DNA of 64,000 bases, taken from NCBI GenBank assembly GCA_937124585.1, contig CAKZKT010000119.1:1-64000 (forward strand). Reading direction: 5' to 3'. Positions 1 through 7,965 of this stretch are shown one piece after another. The translations under genes were made by a program, and so were the position numbers. The stretch is from an uncultured Anaerolineae bacterium (GTDB lineage: Bacteria; Chloroflexota; Anaerolineae; CG2-30-64-16). The notes beneath the pieces were generated by a model. It did no database searches. It saw nothing but the letters and a program-made list of their open reading frames with translations, and had not been told where the DNA came from. Each line of letters opens with the position of its first letter. Position 1 is the first letter of the stretch.

Positions 1-118
1 GGGCGATGCCCGCCGCGCCATTCAGGCCGAACATCAACGCAATCTCCTGGTCTGGCTCGAAGACCAGTTCCGGTCGGACATCACTGCTGAGCAGCTCTAT
101 GCCCGCCTACCAGCATAG
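1..118 (+). CDS. 3' end of an unidentified protein
   Basis: An open frame enters from the left edge and ends at TAG 116-118. It gives 38 residues ending in LYARLPA. The segment is rich in charged and helical residues (an HQRNLLVWLEDQF stretch) and reads like a genuine protein C-terminus. No family is recognised, and nothing of the domain architecture lies in the window. It is on the opposite strand to the respiratory operon, so the two transcription units converge here. Confidence is limited by the short length. Confidence 0.4.
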   Translation, partial: GDARRAIQAEHQRNLLVWLEDQFRSDITAEQLYARLPA

Positions 119-578
119 TCACAAAGTGCAAAGATAGTGTTGAGTGAACGAGTTGCTGCATTTCAAGGGAAAGATCAGGCGAGGATGCGCAGTCCCATCA
201 CCTCCTCTCCAAGATGTGTCTCAGCCAATGGATTACCGCGGGGCGGCCGGAGCCGCCTCCGCTGCATTGAACGCAAAGCAAGCGGTTTGAGCCACTTGAG
301 ACGACATGCAATCCCTCATGGCGGGGAACGACGTAAGCCGATACGAACGTTGCTGCTATACACCTGGCGTCCGGAAGATGACCTGCACGCCGGGGCCGGT
401 TGCGGATTAGTATCGCGCAATTCAAGGCGCTTGTCAACAAATTGACCCGATGTGAGCCGGACTTCACTATCGCGTTGCAATTTGCACGCATGGGCGCAAA
501 CAACCAACTTGCCAGACGCCCGGGGGGCATCTGGCAAGTTGAAGCGCCTGGCGCGTCGCAATATGATGGCGGCGGGAG
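119..578. other. Intergenic region with no supported gene
   Basis: About 460 bases lie between the upstream partial gene and the end of the respiratory operon. Short open frames on both strands have no recognisable content and overlap each other, so none is called. The only clear structure is the hairpin at 505-541. The 119-500 part shows no promoter or repeat that I can support. Confidence 0.6.
505..541 (-). terminator. Hairpin downstream of the act operon
   Basis: The 12-base arms 505-516 (CAACTTGCCAGA) and 530-541 are perfectly complementary. An inner GCCC/GGGC pairing (518-521 with 525-528) extends the stem after one mismatch. It lies 38 bases beyond the stop of the last gene of the respiratory operon, where a terminator would be expected. 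No T-run follows on the minus strand, so it could instead be an mRNA 3'-end stabiliser or an unrelated palindrome. Confidence 0.4.
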
Positions 579-1277
579 CTATTTTCCCAACTGCTTGTAG
601 GCGAATGCCTGCGCGTATTCCACCGCGGCCCACCGCTCCTCGACGCTCAGGCGGTCCTGCCAGGGCGGCATGATCCCTTTGCCGGCCGTCACCGCCTGGT
701 AGAACTCGGTGAGCGGCCTGGTGAGGACATACTCGGCATTGGTGAGCGGCGCGGCCTGCGGGATCAGGCCCTTGCCGTCCGGCCCGTGGCAGCTGACGCA
801 GTTGGCCTCGAAAACGGTCTTGCCTTTGGCCAGGGCAGAGTCCGGCACGGCAAAGCTCCAGAGATAAAGCGTCACGTCCCACCGCTCTTGATCGGACAGA
901 TCTTTCTCGAAGCCGGGCATCTGCTCTTTGCCCTTGGTCACCACCCGATAGAATTCAGCCGGAATCGCCGCACGCACGTAATCTACGTCGGTGAAGTTGC
1001 GCGCGCCCGCCACCTGGGCTTTGCCGTCCACCCCGTGACAGCTGACGCATTTGGTCCGATAGATGGCCTCGCCCGCGGCCGCCGACGGCGCACTGGCCGG
1101 AAACGTGATCCCGACCGCCGCGGGCCGCGGGGTCGGCGTCACGGCCGGCGGCAGGGTGGCCGGTGGCAGGGTTGGGATGCCGGTCGGCGCGACCGGCAAC
1201 GGCTGCGGCGTGGTACAGGCCGCCAGCGCCAGCAGGATAAACATGGCCAGGGCAGATAACGCACATGTTCGCTTCAT
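579..1277 (-). CDS. Dihaem c-type cytochrome lipoprotein
   Basis: The protein has 232 residues. A lipobox (LAAC, Cys21) follows a hydrophobic signal, then a Pro/Thr-rich linker of about 40 residues, then two class I cytochrome c domains with CVSCH haem sites at 77-81 and 160-164. Candidate Met ligands lie in QMPGF (about 120) and in the later GIMPPW. The start has a GGAG site 8 bases upstream. It is the last gene of the act operon, 19 bases after actE. By position and type it is probably a membrane-anchored electron carrier between alternative complex III and the oxidase. It sits where other act clusters carry ActF or further subunits, but it is not an ActF homologue. The electron-transfer partner is inferred. 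Confidence 0.85.
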   Translation of the reverse strand: MKRTCALSALAMFILLALAACTTPQPLPVAPTGIPTLPPATLPPAVTPTPRPAAVGITFPASAPSAAAGEAIYRTKCVSCHGVDGKAQVAGARNFTDVDYVRAAIPAEFYRVVTKGKEQMPGFEKDLSDQERWDVTLYLWSFAVPDSALAKGKTVFEANCVSCHGPDGKGLIPQAAPLTNAEYVLTRPLTEFYQAVTAGKGIMPPWQDRLSVEERWAAVEYAQAFAYKQLGK

Positions 1278-1296
1278 AGGGCATCTCCGTTCCGGG

Positions 1297-1821
1297 CTAT
1301 TTGCTCAGGGTGCGCACGTAGTTCACGACGTCCCAGCGTTCGCGCACGCTCAGGTTTTCGCGCAGGGGCGGCATGATGCCGAAGCCTTGCGCGATCGTCA
1401 GGTAGAGCGCGCCGTCGGTCTGCTGGCCGATGCGCGGCTCGGTCAGGTTGGCCGGCGGCTTGGCATCCGCCTTCCAGAAGCGGACGACGCTGCCATCTCC
1501 TTTGCCCGTGGCGCCGTGACACACCGCGCAATGATAGCCGTACAGCTGCTTGCCGCGCGCCAGCGAGACAGCATCGGCCGGCACCGGATTGGTCGGCAGC
1601 TCGCCGGCATGAGGCAGGCCGGGCGACTCGAAGCTCACGGCATCGGCCGGCGCCCATTTGCGCGGCCCTTCCTGTTCTCCTACCGACGCCTGGATCTCCA
1701 TGTTGCTCCGCCAGTTGATCTTGATGACATCGTAGAGGAAGATCAACGGCACGGTGAAGGCCACGCCGATGGCGAGAAAGGTCAAGATGATGCGACGAAA
1801 CACGCCAGGAGGTGGGATCAT
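1297..1821 (-). CDS. actE: Alternative complex III monohaem cytochrome c subunit ActE
   Basis: The protein has 174 residues. An N-terminal membrane anchor (about 9-30) precedes a periplasmic class I cytochrome c domain with the haem motif CAVCH at 98-102. A GIMPP motif near the C-terminus offers the Met ligand. This matches ActE, which passes electrons out of alternative complex III. The start is preceded by GGAGG and overlaps the actD stop as ATGA, so the two are probably translationally coupled. Family membership rests on domain type plus operon position directly after actABCD. Confidence 0.88.
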   Translation of the reverse strand: MIPPPGVFRRIILTFLAIGVAFTVPLIFLYDVIKINWRSNMEIQASVGEQEGPRKWAPADAVSFESPGLPHAGELPTNPVPADAVSLARGKQLYGYHCAVCHGATGKGDGSVVRFWKADAKPPANLTEPRIGQQTDGALYLTIAQGFGIMPPLRENLSVRERWDVVNYVRTLSK

Positions 1822-2339
1822 AGCGGCCTCCGCTCCGGCTCATACACTTTTTCGGCCCCGCGCTCGATCATCACCCGTTTGACATCGGCCTCGATGCGCA
1901 GGTCGCAATCGCACAGCAGCGCGATGCGGCTGTGATTGATCAACGGATCGTAGTATTGCGGCCGGGTGGATGGGAAACCACATTTCCAGATCAGCGTCAG
2001 GAAAGTGCCCAGCATCAGGCCCAGCATGGTCAACTCGTACCATAGCACGATCGAGGCAGGGATGGTGGGGATCGGCCGGCCGCCGACACGGATCGGGTAG
2101 AGGAGCAGGGTGCCCCAGGTCAGGAACAGGGCGATGCCGAAGCCGGCCAGCGCGCCGAAGACGGTGAACCAGGGGAACTCGTGCAGCTTGGGCCGGCCCA
2201 GCATCTTCGCGGTGTAGGGCACACCCTGGATGATGTTCATGTCTTCTTCGCGCAGGCCCAGGACCCGCAACGCCTCCAGCGTTTCGGCAGTGGCATTCAC
2301 GTCGGTGAACAGGCCCATGATGGCGATCTTTTTGGGCAT
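1818..2339 (-). CDS. actD: Alternative complex III subunit ActD (DUF3341)
   Basis: The protein has 173 residues. A soluble N-terminal half begins with KIAIMGLFTDVNATAETLEALR, and two hydrophobic segments follow in the middle (about 55-80 and 95-120). This is the DUF3341 arrangement of ActD, a small membrane-associated subunit. A strong AGAGGAGG site precedes the start. It lies 19 bases after actC and overlaps actE by 4 bases. ActD has no cofactor; in known complexes it packs against ActC and ActB. Confidence 0.88.
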   Translation of the reverse strand: MPKKIAIMGLFTDVNATAETLEALRVLGLREEDMNIIQGVPYTAKMLGRPKLHEFPWFTVFGALAGFGIALFLTWGTLLLYPIRVGGRPIPTIPASIVLWYELTMLGLMLGTFLTLIWKCGFPSTRPQYYDPLINHSRIALLCDCDLRIEADVKRVMIERGAEKVYEPERRPL

Positions 2340-2358
2340 AGGTGCCTCCTCTCGTCTC

Positions 2359-3783
2359 CTACTCCAGTTCGGCGACCGAGGTCACCACGGTGCGGCCGAT
2401 GCGACGTCGCGTGTGGCTGAGCTGGCCCTCCAGCACCTCCCACACCGGAATCAGCGGGATGAATTTGGAGGCCAGCGTGTAGAGCAGGATGAACAGCGCC
2501 AGCGTGCCGAACGCGATGGAGACTTCCGGCCACTCCGGGTTGTAGTTGCCCCAGTCGAACGGCATGTTGTTGATATGCAGGAAGCCGGGGATGATGATGT
2601 AACGCTCCAGGTACATGCCGATGTTAATGCCTACCGTGATCAGGAACAGGGCAATCGGCGAGCGGCGGATGCGTTTATTCCAGAGCGTCAAACACGGGAT
2701 GGCGATGTTGAACAGCAACATGGCGTACCATAGCGGCGCTACCGGGCCGCGCGCCTGGAAGAGCAGCAGCTGATGGCCCACCCAGTCGCCGCCGTACCAT
2801 TCCACCAGGTAGTCGTTGAAGAAGAAGTAGGTCCAGGCCAGGGAGAAGATCAGCACCAGTTTGGCGAGCGCGTCGAAGTGCTCGGGCCGCAGGAAATACT
2901 CCAGATGCATCGTCCGGCGCACCACCAGGAGCACGGTGATGACGGCCGACACGCCGGAGAAGATGGCGCCGACGACGAAGTAGGGCCCGAAGATGCTGCT
3001 GTGCCAGCCGATGTGCATGCTCATGGCGAAGTCCCACGAGACGATGGTGTGCACGGAGAACATCACCGGGATGATGGCGAAGGCAAAGATCTTGATCGCC
3101 ATGTGCAGGTAGTGCCACTCGTATTCCACCCCGCGCCAGCCCAGCGAAAGCCATTTGTAGAGTGTATGGCGCCAGCCGGTGGTGTGATCGCGCGCCATGG
3201 CCAGATCGGGGATCATCGGCAAGTAGACATAAAGGGTGCTTCCGATCAGGTAGGTCGTGATCGCGAACAGGTCCCACGCCAGCGGCGACTGAAAGTTCGT
3301 CCACAGCTGGCGCTGATTGGGCATCGGGATCATGTAGTAGACCGTCCACACGCGGCCCAGGTGGATGAACGGGAACATGCCGGCACAGATCAACGAGAAG
3401 GAGGTCATCAGCTCCGCGGCGCGGGTGATGGGCCGGCGATATTCCGCGTTGAAGACCCGCAGGATGGCCGACACAAACGTGCCGCTGTGACTGATGCCGA
3501 TCCAGAAGACCATCGTGGCAATGAAGACGCCCCAGAAGACCGGCCGACGGATGCCGGCCAGGCCCATGCCCCAGCGGATCATGTAGGCCCAGGCGCCGAC
3601 GAAGCAGACCAGGACGATCGCGCTCAGCAGGGCCACGACCAGCCACCAGCCGGAGCCGGCCTTCAGCATCGGCCGCAGCATGATCCGGTTCATGTCCTCC
3701 TGGGGGAGAGGATCGAGCAGCAGGCGTTCCTGGGGGTTGTCCTCGTGCGGCCAACCGAATTTGCGCGGGAGCTCAGCTAACAT
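2359..3783 (-). CDS. actC: Alternative complex III NrfD-like membrane subunit ActC
   Basis: The protein has 474 residues with about ten membrane helices. It belongs to the NrfD/PsrC-like family that forms the quinol-binding membrane subunit of alternative complex III. Conserved features include HSGTFVSAILRVF in an early helix and the HTIVSWDFAMSMHIGWHSSIFGPYF stretch (quoted only as a landmark). The start has GGGAGG upstream and overlaps the actB2 stop by 11 bases. It is the only NrfD-like protein in the operon; the usual paralogue ActF is not found in this window. Confidence 0.92.
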   Translation of the reverse strand: MLAELPRKFGWPHEDNPQERLLLDPLPQEDMNRIMLRPMLKAGSGWWLVVALLSAIVLVCFVGAWAYMIRWGMGLAGIRRPVFWGVFIATMVFWIGISHSGTFVSAILRVFNAEYRRPITRAAELMTSFSLICAGMFPFIHLGRVWTVYYMIPMPNQRQLWTNFQSPLAWDLFAITTYLIGSTLYVYLPMIPDLAMARDHTTGWRHTLYKWLSLGWRGVEYEWHYLHMAIKIFAFAIIPVMFSVHTIVSWDFAMSMHIGWHSSIFGPYFVVGAIFSGVSAVITVLLVVRRTMHLEYFLRPEHFDALAKLVLIFSLAWTYFFFNDYLVEWYGGDWVGHQLLLFQARGPVAPLWYAMLLFNIAIPCLTLWNKRIRRSPIALFLITVGINIGMYLERYIIIPGFLHINNMPFDWGNYNPEWPEVSIAFGTLALFILLYTLASKFIPLIPVWEVLEGQLSHTRRRIGRTVVTSVAELE

Positions 3784-4489
3784 GCGATTCGCCTCCCTTC
3801 AAGTAGATCACGGCCGGTTCCGTGCCCAAGTCTTCGAGCAGCGCGAAGGCGCGCTTGCTTTTGACGAATTCGTGGATGCGGCTGTGCTCGTCGGCCAGGT
3901 TCCCCAAGACGATCGCGTCGGTCGGGCAGACCTGCGCGCAGGCCGGGACCACGTCGCCATCGCGCAGCGGCCGGCCCTCCAGCGCGGCCCGATCAGCACC
4001 GGCATGAATGCGCTGGATGCAGAACGTGCATTTCTCCATCACGCCCCGGTAGCGCACGGTGACGTCCGGGTTGAGCTGCTCGTTCAGCGGTTCGGGGAAA
4101 TAGGGGTCGAACCAGTTGAAGACGCGTGCCAGATAGGGACAGTTGTTGCCGCAGTAGCGCGTGCCCACACAGCGGTTGTACACCTGCACGTTGATGTTCT
4201 CGGCGTCGCTGTGCATGCTGGCGAAGACCGGGCAGACCGGCTCGCAGGGCGCGTGCTGGCATTGCTGGCATAGCACCGGGATGTAGCGCGCCCGCAGATC
4301 GGGATATTCTCCCTGCCAGTAGCGCTCGATGCGCAGCCAGTGCTGCGCCCGGCCCATGTTGATCTGCTCCGGTCCCACCGTGGGGACGTTGTTCTCGGCG
4401 TGGCAGGCGATCACGCACGCCTGACAAGCCGTACATTTGTCCAGGTCTATGACCATCGTCCAGCGATTGCCTTGTTTCGCTTCAGCCAT
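3773..4489 (-). CDS. actB2: Alternative complex III iron-sulfur subunit, ActB2 part
   Basis: The protein has 238 residues and resembles the ferredoxin-like iron-sulfur half of ActB. Four cysteine clusters are visible: CTACQACVIAC near the N-terminus, CQQCQHAPCEPVC, CGNNCPY with a preceding Cys, and CTFCIQRIHAG followed by CAQVCP. This matches the four-cubane subunit family of NrfC/PsrB/ActB. In many act clusters this domain is fused to the molybdopterin-like domain; here it is a separate gene 17 bases after actB1. A GGAG site precedes the start. Confidence 0.88.
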   Translation of the reverse strand: MAEAKQGNRWTMVIDLDKCTACQACVIACHAENNVPTVGPEQINMGRAQHWLRIERYWQGEYPDLRARYIPVLCQQCQHAPCEPVCPVFASMHSDAENINVQVYNRCVGTRYCGNNCPYLARVFNWFDPYFPEPLNEQLNPDVTVRYRGVMEKCTFCIQRIHAGADRAALEGRPLRDGDVVPACAQVCPTDAIVLGNLADEHSRIHEFVKSKRAFALLEDLGTEPAVIYLKGGESHVS

Positions 4490-4506
4490 GCGTTTTCACT
4501 CCTTCG

Positions 4507-6732
4507 TCAGCCCGGGAACTTGCCGGCCTGATTGGCGAAATCTACGCCGACGTTGTTTTCGATGCGCGGCAGGGTCTGCTGGCGGCCTGTTTTTTCGATG
4601 CGCACGCGCGTGGCGGCCCACGCCAGGTCGCCGGCATCGGTGACAGCCGGGGCCAGGATGCCGAGCACATTGGCCCCGCGGCGGTTAGCGTAGCGACCAT
4701 AGTTCGAGTGGCCCTGGCCCAGTGGGATGGCGATCACATCGGGCCGGATGCCGGGATGGGTGTAGACGATCACTTCGATCTGGCCGTGTGGCGAGATCAC
4801 CTTCACCACTTCGTCGCGCGCCAGGCCCAGCTCTTTCGCCGTCTCCGGATTGATCTCGACCCAGGTGCCCCACGACGCGGTTGTGATCGGGTCTGGCCCT
4901 TCTTGCAGCCAGGGCTGATCCGCGCCACGGCCATCGCCGAGCAGCGTCGAAGGGTAGGGGTAGAGCACGAACGGATACTGCGCCGGATCGCCCTCCAGCT
5001 TTGGCCGCGGCACCATGACGCCGGCCGGCGCGGCGACCTGCCTGGCCTGGGTTCTGGCCTCATCCTGAGGCCACCAGCCGCCGTACTGCCGGAAGCCGGC
5101 CCAGACGGCTGCCGCCGTCTTGGTGCTGTAGCTGGCGTCTTTGCCGACCAGTTTGGCCATCTGCTCCTGCATGAAGGCGACCGTGTTGGGCCAGGGCAGC
5201 GCTTTGCGCGTCGCGTCGCTCACCCGTTGGGCCAAATCGAGGAAGACATCGCTCGTCTGCCGCGTGTCGTAGAGCGGCGTCACGACTGGCTGCTGGCTGC
5301 TGATGCACGGCCGAGCGCCGGCCGGCGTCACAACCTGATAGCCCCATGATTCCAGGTAGGTGTTGTTCGGCAGCACCAGGTCGGCATACACGGCGGTTTC
5401 GTCCACGATGTAGCTGAAGGAGACGACGAACGGCACGCGCGCCATGGCCTCGGCGAACTTTGTGGCCACCGGCAGGTCGTAGATGGGATTGCCGGCCACA
5501 AACAGGACGTCTATCGCGCCGCTGCTCATGCGGTCAATGAGCGCTTTGACGTCGGCGAAACTGCTGGGCAGCGCGCTGGCGAACGCCGGATCGGGCGGGG
5601 CCGGGGTCAGCAGGATGGGGCTCTCTGGCCCGGCGGCCTGGCCCATGAGGGCATTGAGGGTCATCACCGCGGTCATGGCGGGTGCGGCGTTGGTGTGGCC
5701 GGCCAGGCCGCCGCCCGGCAATGCCAGCGGCCGAGGGAAGCGGGCGAAGGCGCGGGCGAGCTCTTCCAGCTTTTCGACTGCCACGCCGCTGGCTGCGGCG
5801 ATGCCCCGCACATCTACCGCCCTGAAGAGGGCAGCGGCCGGGCTGTCTTTTGCCCGCGCCAGGCCCAGCTCGCGGATGATCCCGCCCAGCGCCAGCGCCA
5901 CCAGGCCCTCGGTGCCGGGCGCCACGGGTACCCATTTGTCCGCGACCGCAGCCGTGGCCGACAGCCGCGGTTCGAACTGGACGAAATAACCGCGCGTGCC
6001 CAGTGGTCGGCTGCGCATCTGGCCGTAGGCCCGGCCGTAGGCGACCGGCGAAATCCAGGTCTCGTTGAAGTTGGCGCCGAACGAATAGAGGATGTCGGCC
6101 TGGCCGATGTCGAACAGGGGCAGGTTGGGCGTGCTGCTGCCCAGCAGCGCGGCGGTCGCGCTTGCCAGCGTACGCCGGCCATCCATGGCGGCGAGCGTGT
6201 CGTAGAGCACGGGCGGCTGCCCGCCGATGGCCTGCAAGAAGGACGTGACGATGGTTGCCAGCGCGTCGGGGATCAGGTTGCCGTAGAAGGCCACGCCGCC
6301 CGGCTGCGCGGCCTTCACCCGATCCGCCAGGAGGCTCAGCGCGGCATCCCAGTACAACGGCCTGTAGTTCTTCGCACCGCGCTGGTCTTGCCGGACAGCA
6401 TTGCGCAGGCGGTCCGGGTTGTAGAGGACCTGCAGGCCGGCCTGGCCGCGGGCGCATGTCTTGCCGCGATTCAGCGGATGCAGCGGATTCCCCTCGATCT
6501 TGAGCGCGCGGCCGTTGCTCACGCGCACCAGGATGCCGCAGCCGGCCGGACATTGGCCGCATGTGCTGGCATACATTACTTTCTGGCCGGGCAACGCCTC
6601 TTCCGGCGGCACGACATATGGTTCCAGATGAGTCGGCTCCTGCAGGTTGATCGTGCAGCCGCTGACGGCCATGGCCGTGCCGGTCAGACCGCTCAGGGCA
6701 ATAAATTGGCGGCGAGATATGCGTTCGCTCAT
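4507..6732 (-). CDS. actB1: Alternative complex III molybdopterin-like subunit, ActB1 part
   Basis: The protein has 741 residues from the ATG at 6732. That start is chosen because AGAAAGG lies 8 bases upstream; an ATG at 6738 is too close to the site. It begins with a twin-arginine signal (SRRQFIALSG) ending in a lipobox-like VSGC. A C-x2-C-x3-C motif (CGQCPAGC) plus a further Cys in GKTCARG is kept from molybdopterin oxidoreductases. The rest follows that fold, including a GANFNETW region. Known ActB proteins carry no molybdenum, and this protein is presumed structural. Whether the cysteine motif holds a cluster here is not known. Confidence 0.88.
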   Translation of the reverse strand: MSERISRRQFIALSGLTGTAMAVSGCTINLQEPTHLEPYVVPPEEALPGQKVMYASTCGQCPAGCGILVRVSNGRALKIEGNPLHPLNRGKTCARGQAGLQVLYNPDRLRNAVRQDQRGAKNYRPLYWDAALSLLADRVKAAQPGGVAFYGNLIPDALATIVTSFLQAIGGQPPVLYDTLAAMDGRRTLASATAALLGSSTPNLPLFDIGQADILYSFGANFNETWISPVAYGRAYGQMRSRPLGTRGYFVQFEPRLSATAAVADKWVPVAPGTEGLVALALGGIIRELGLARAKDSPAAALFRAVDVRGIAAASGVAVEKLEELARAFARFPRPLALPGGGLAGHTNAAPAMTAVMTLNALMGQAAGPESPILLTPAPPDPAFASALPSSFADVKALIDRMSSGAIDVLFVAGNPIYDLPVATKFAEAMARVPFVVSFSYIVDETAVYADLVLPNNTYLESWGYQVVTPAGARPCISSQQPVVTPLYDTRQTSDVFLDLAQRVSDATRKALPWPNTVAFMQEQMAKLVGKDASYSTKTAAAVWAGFRQYGGWWPQDEARTQARQVAAPAGVMVPRPKLEGDPAQYPFVLYPYPSTLLGDGRGADQPWLQEGPDPITTASWGTWVEINPETAKELGLARDEVVKVISPHGQIEVIVYTHPGIRPDVIAIPLGQGHSNYGRYANRRGANVLGILAPAVTDAGDLAWAATRVRIEKTGRQQTLPRIENNVGVDFANQAGKFPG

Positions 6733-6756
6733 CCCCATAACCTTTCTTCGTTTGGC

Positions 6757-6795
6757 GTTAAACGTTCCAACGTTCAACGTTCAACGTTCCAACGT
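6757..6795. repeat. Short tandem array of AACGTTC units
   Basis: The gap between actA and actB1 holds about five near-identical 7-8-base units (AACGTTCC, AACGTTC, AACGTTC, AACGTTCC, AACGTCC). AACGTT is itself self-complementary. The array lies just upstream of the actB1 ribosome binding site inside the operon. Confidence 0.85.
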
Positions 6796-6796
6796 C

Positions 6797-7354
6797 CTAA
6801 TAATGACACGTCTCGCAGCTGATCAGCTTGGTGACTTTCTCCGGCGCCTGTTTGCGGTGGCAGTTCAGGCAGAAGCCCATGTTGAGGTTGTACGGCTGGG
6901 CATAGCCCATCTTCGCCACATCGCCGTGACAGCTCTCGCAGGCGACGCCGGCCGCAACATGGGGCCGATGATTGAACTGGACGAAGTCGGGCTGTTCGAA
7001 GACCCGCACCCAGCGGATCGGCTGCCTGGACTCCCACTGGCTGATGAGTTTGTTGACATCTGCCTGATCTTTGGGGTCTTTGGGCGTGACCGAGGCATGG
7101 CAGCCCATGCATTTGTTCAGCGAAGGCAGGCCGGCGACGGCCGACGTCTGCACGCCCGGATGGCAGAAGATGCATTGCACGCCCGCTGCCACGTGCTTGC
7201 TGTGCTCGAACGGCAGCGGTTGCGCCGGTGCGGCCAAAACCCCCGGCAGCAACACGGCGCCGCCGATGGCCAGCGCCACGATCAGCATGAGCGCAGCCGC
7301 GATCAGCGGCAGCAGCCGATGCCGTCTGAGTTTGCGGAGGAGAGAATCGGTCAT
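6797..7354 (-). CDS. actA: Alternative complex III pentahaem cytochrome ActA
   Basis: The protein has 185 residues with one N-terminal membrane segment (about 13-40). Five CxxCH motifs follow, at 61-65 (CIFCH), 82-86 (CMGCH), 139-143 (CESCH), 162-166 (CLNCH) and 180-184 (CETCH). Extra histidines in HSKH and FNHRPH offer distal ligands. This is the class III multihaem arrangement of ActA, which accepts electrons from the quinol-oxidising core. GGAG lies 7 bases before the start. It opens the act block, 52 bases after the preceding gene. Confidence 0.92.
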   Translation of the reverse strand: MTDSLLRKLRRHRLLPLIAAALMLIVALAIGGAVLLPGVLAAPAQPLPFEHSKHVAAGVQCIFCHPGVQTSAVAGLPSLNKCMGCHASVTPKDPKDQADVNKLISQWESRQPIRWVRVFEQPDFVQFNHRPHVAAGVACESCHGDVAKMGYAQPYNLNMGFCLNCHRKQAPEKVTKLISCETCHY

Positions 7355-7406
7355 GTAGACGCTCCAGTCGTTGGTAGTGAACCCCAGATGGTAACGAGTC
7401 GGTGTG

Positions 7407-7964
7407 TCAGCTTTGTGTGACCGCGCGCGGCTTTGCCCGCAGGAACCACAGTCCGCCGAGGATGACCAGGGCTGCCACGAACGGCAGCGCCAGCACCAGC
7501 AGCGTCGAAGTGGTGCGTGGAGGCAACACCCGCTGCGTGAAGCGCAGTTCGGCAGCGCCCTGTCCGGCGCTGACCCGGATCACGCCCTCGTACTGGCCGG
7601 GCTGCGTTATCGTCATGTGAGCCGCGTAGTCAATCGGATTGCCGGCGTCGGCGTGAGTGGCCATCGCCTCCAGCCGCGCGCCCGTGCCGGGCAGGGCCAG
7701 GACGATCTGCACCTCGGCGTCTTTCACCTTCTCGTCGTTCCTGATATCGCTGACGCGCACGACGATGGTCAGCGGCCCGGTTTGCGCGGGCTCGGGCGCC
7801 GAGGTGACGAACAGGCGATAGGGGCCGACTGCCTCATCGCCGGCGATCACGCGCGTGCCGCCGCCCGGTCCCAGGTTCTCGGCCCGCGCCAGCGCTGGCG
7901 CCAGCGTGATGAGCGCGGCCAGAACCGGTACCAACAGCACGGCAGGGATCTTCTTCACGCCCAT
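7407..7964 (-). CDS. FixH/YtkA-like membrane-anchored protein, probable oxidase accessory
   Basis: The protein has 185 residues. A signal peptide (about 1-28, ending ALARA) is followed by a beta-rich domain of about 110 residues and a C-terminal membrane helix (about 153-175) with a basic tail. The layout resembles FixH/YtkA-like proteins that sit beside cytochrome oxidase genes. Its start lies 1 base past the stop of the ferredoxin-like gene, so they are probably coupled. No metal-binding Met/His cluster as clear as that of the 9413-9865 protein is present. The role in copper handling or assembly is inferred from neighbours. Confidence 0.6.
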   Translation of the reverse strand: MGVKKIPAVLLVPVLAALITLAPALARAENLGPGGGTRVIAGDEAVGPYRLFVTSAPEPAQTGPLTIVVRVSDIRNDEKVKDAEVQIVLALPGTGARLEAMATHADAGNPIDYAAHMTITQPGQYEGVIRVSAGQGAAELRFTQRVLPPRTTSTLLVLALPFVAALVILGGLWFLRAKPRAVTQS

Positions 7965-7965
7965 T

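Noticed and set aside
137-882. Several short overlapping frames at 137-882
   Set aside because: They overlap each other on both strands, lack ribosome sites and have no recognisable sequence; part of them is the shadow of the dihaem cytochrome gene.
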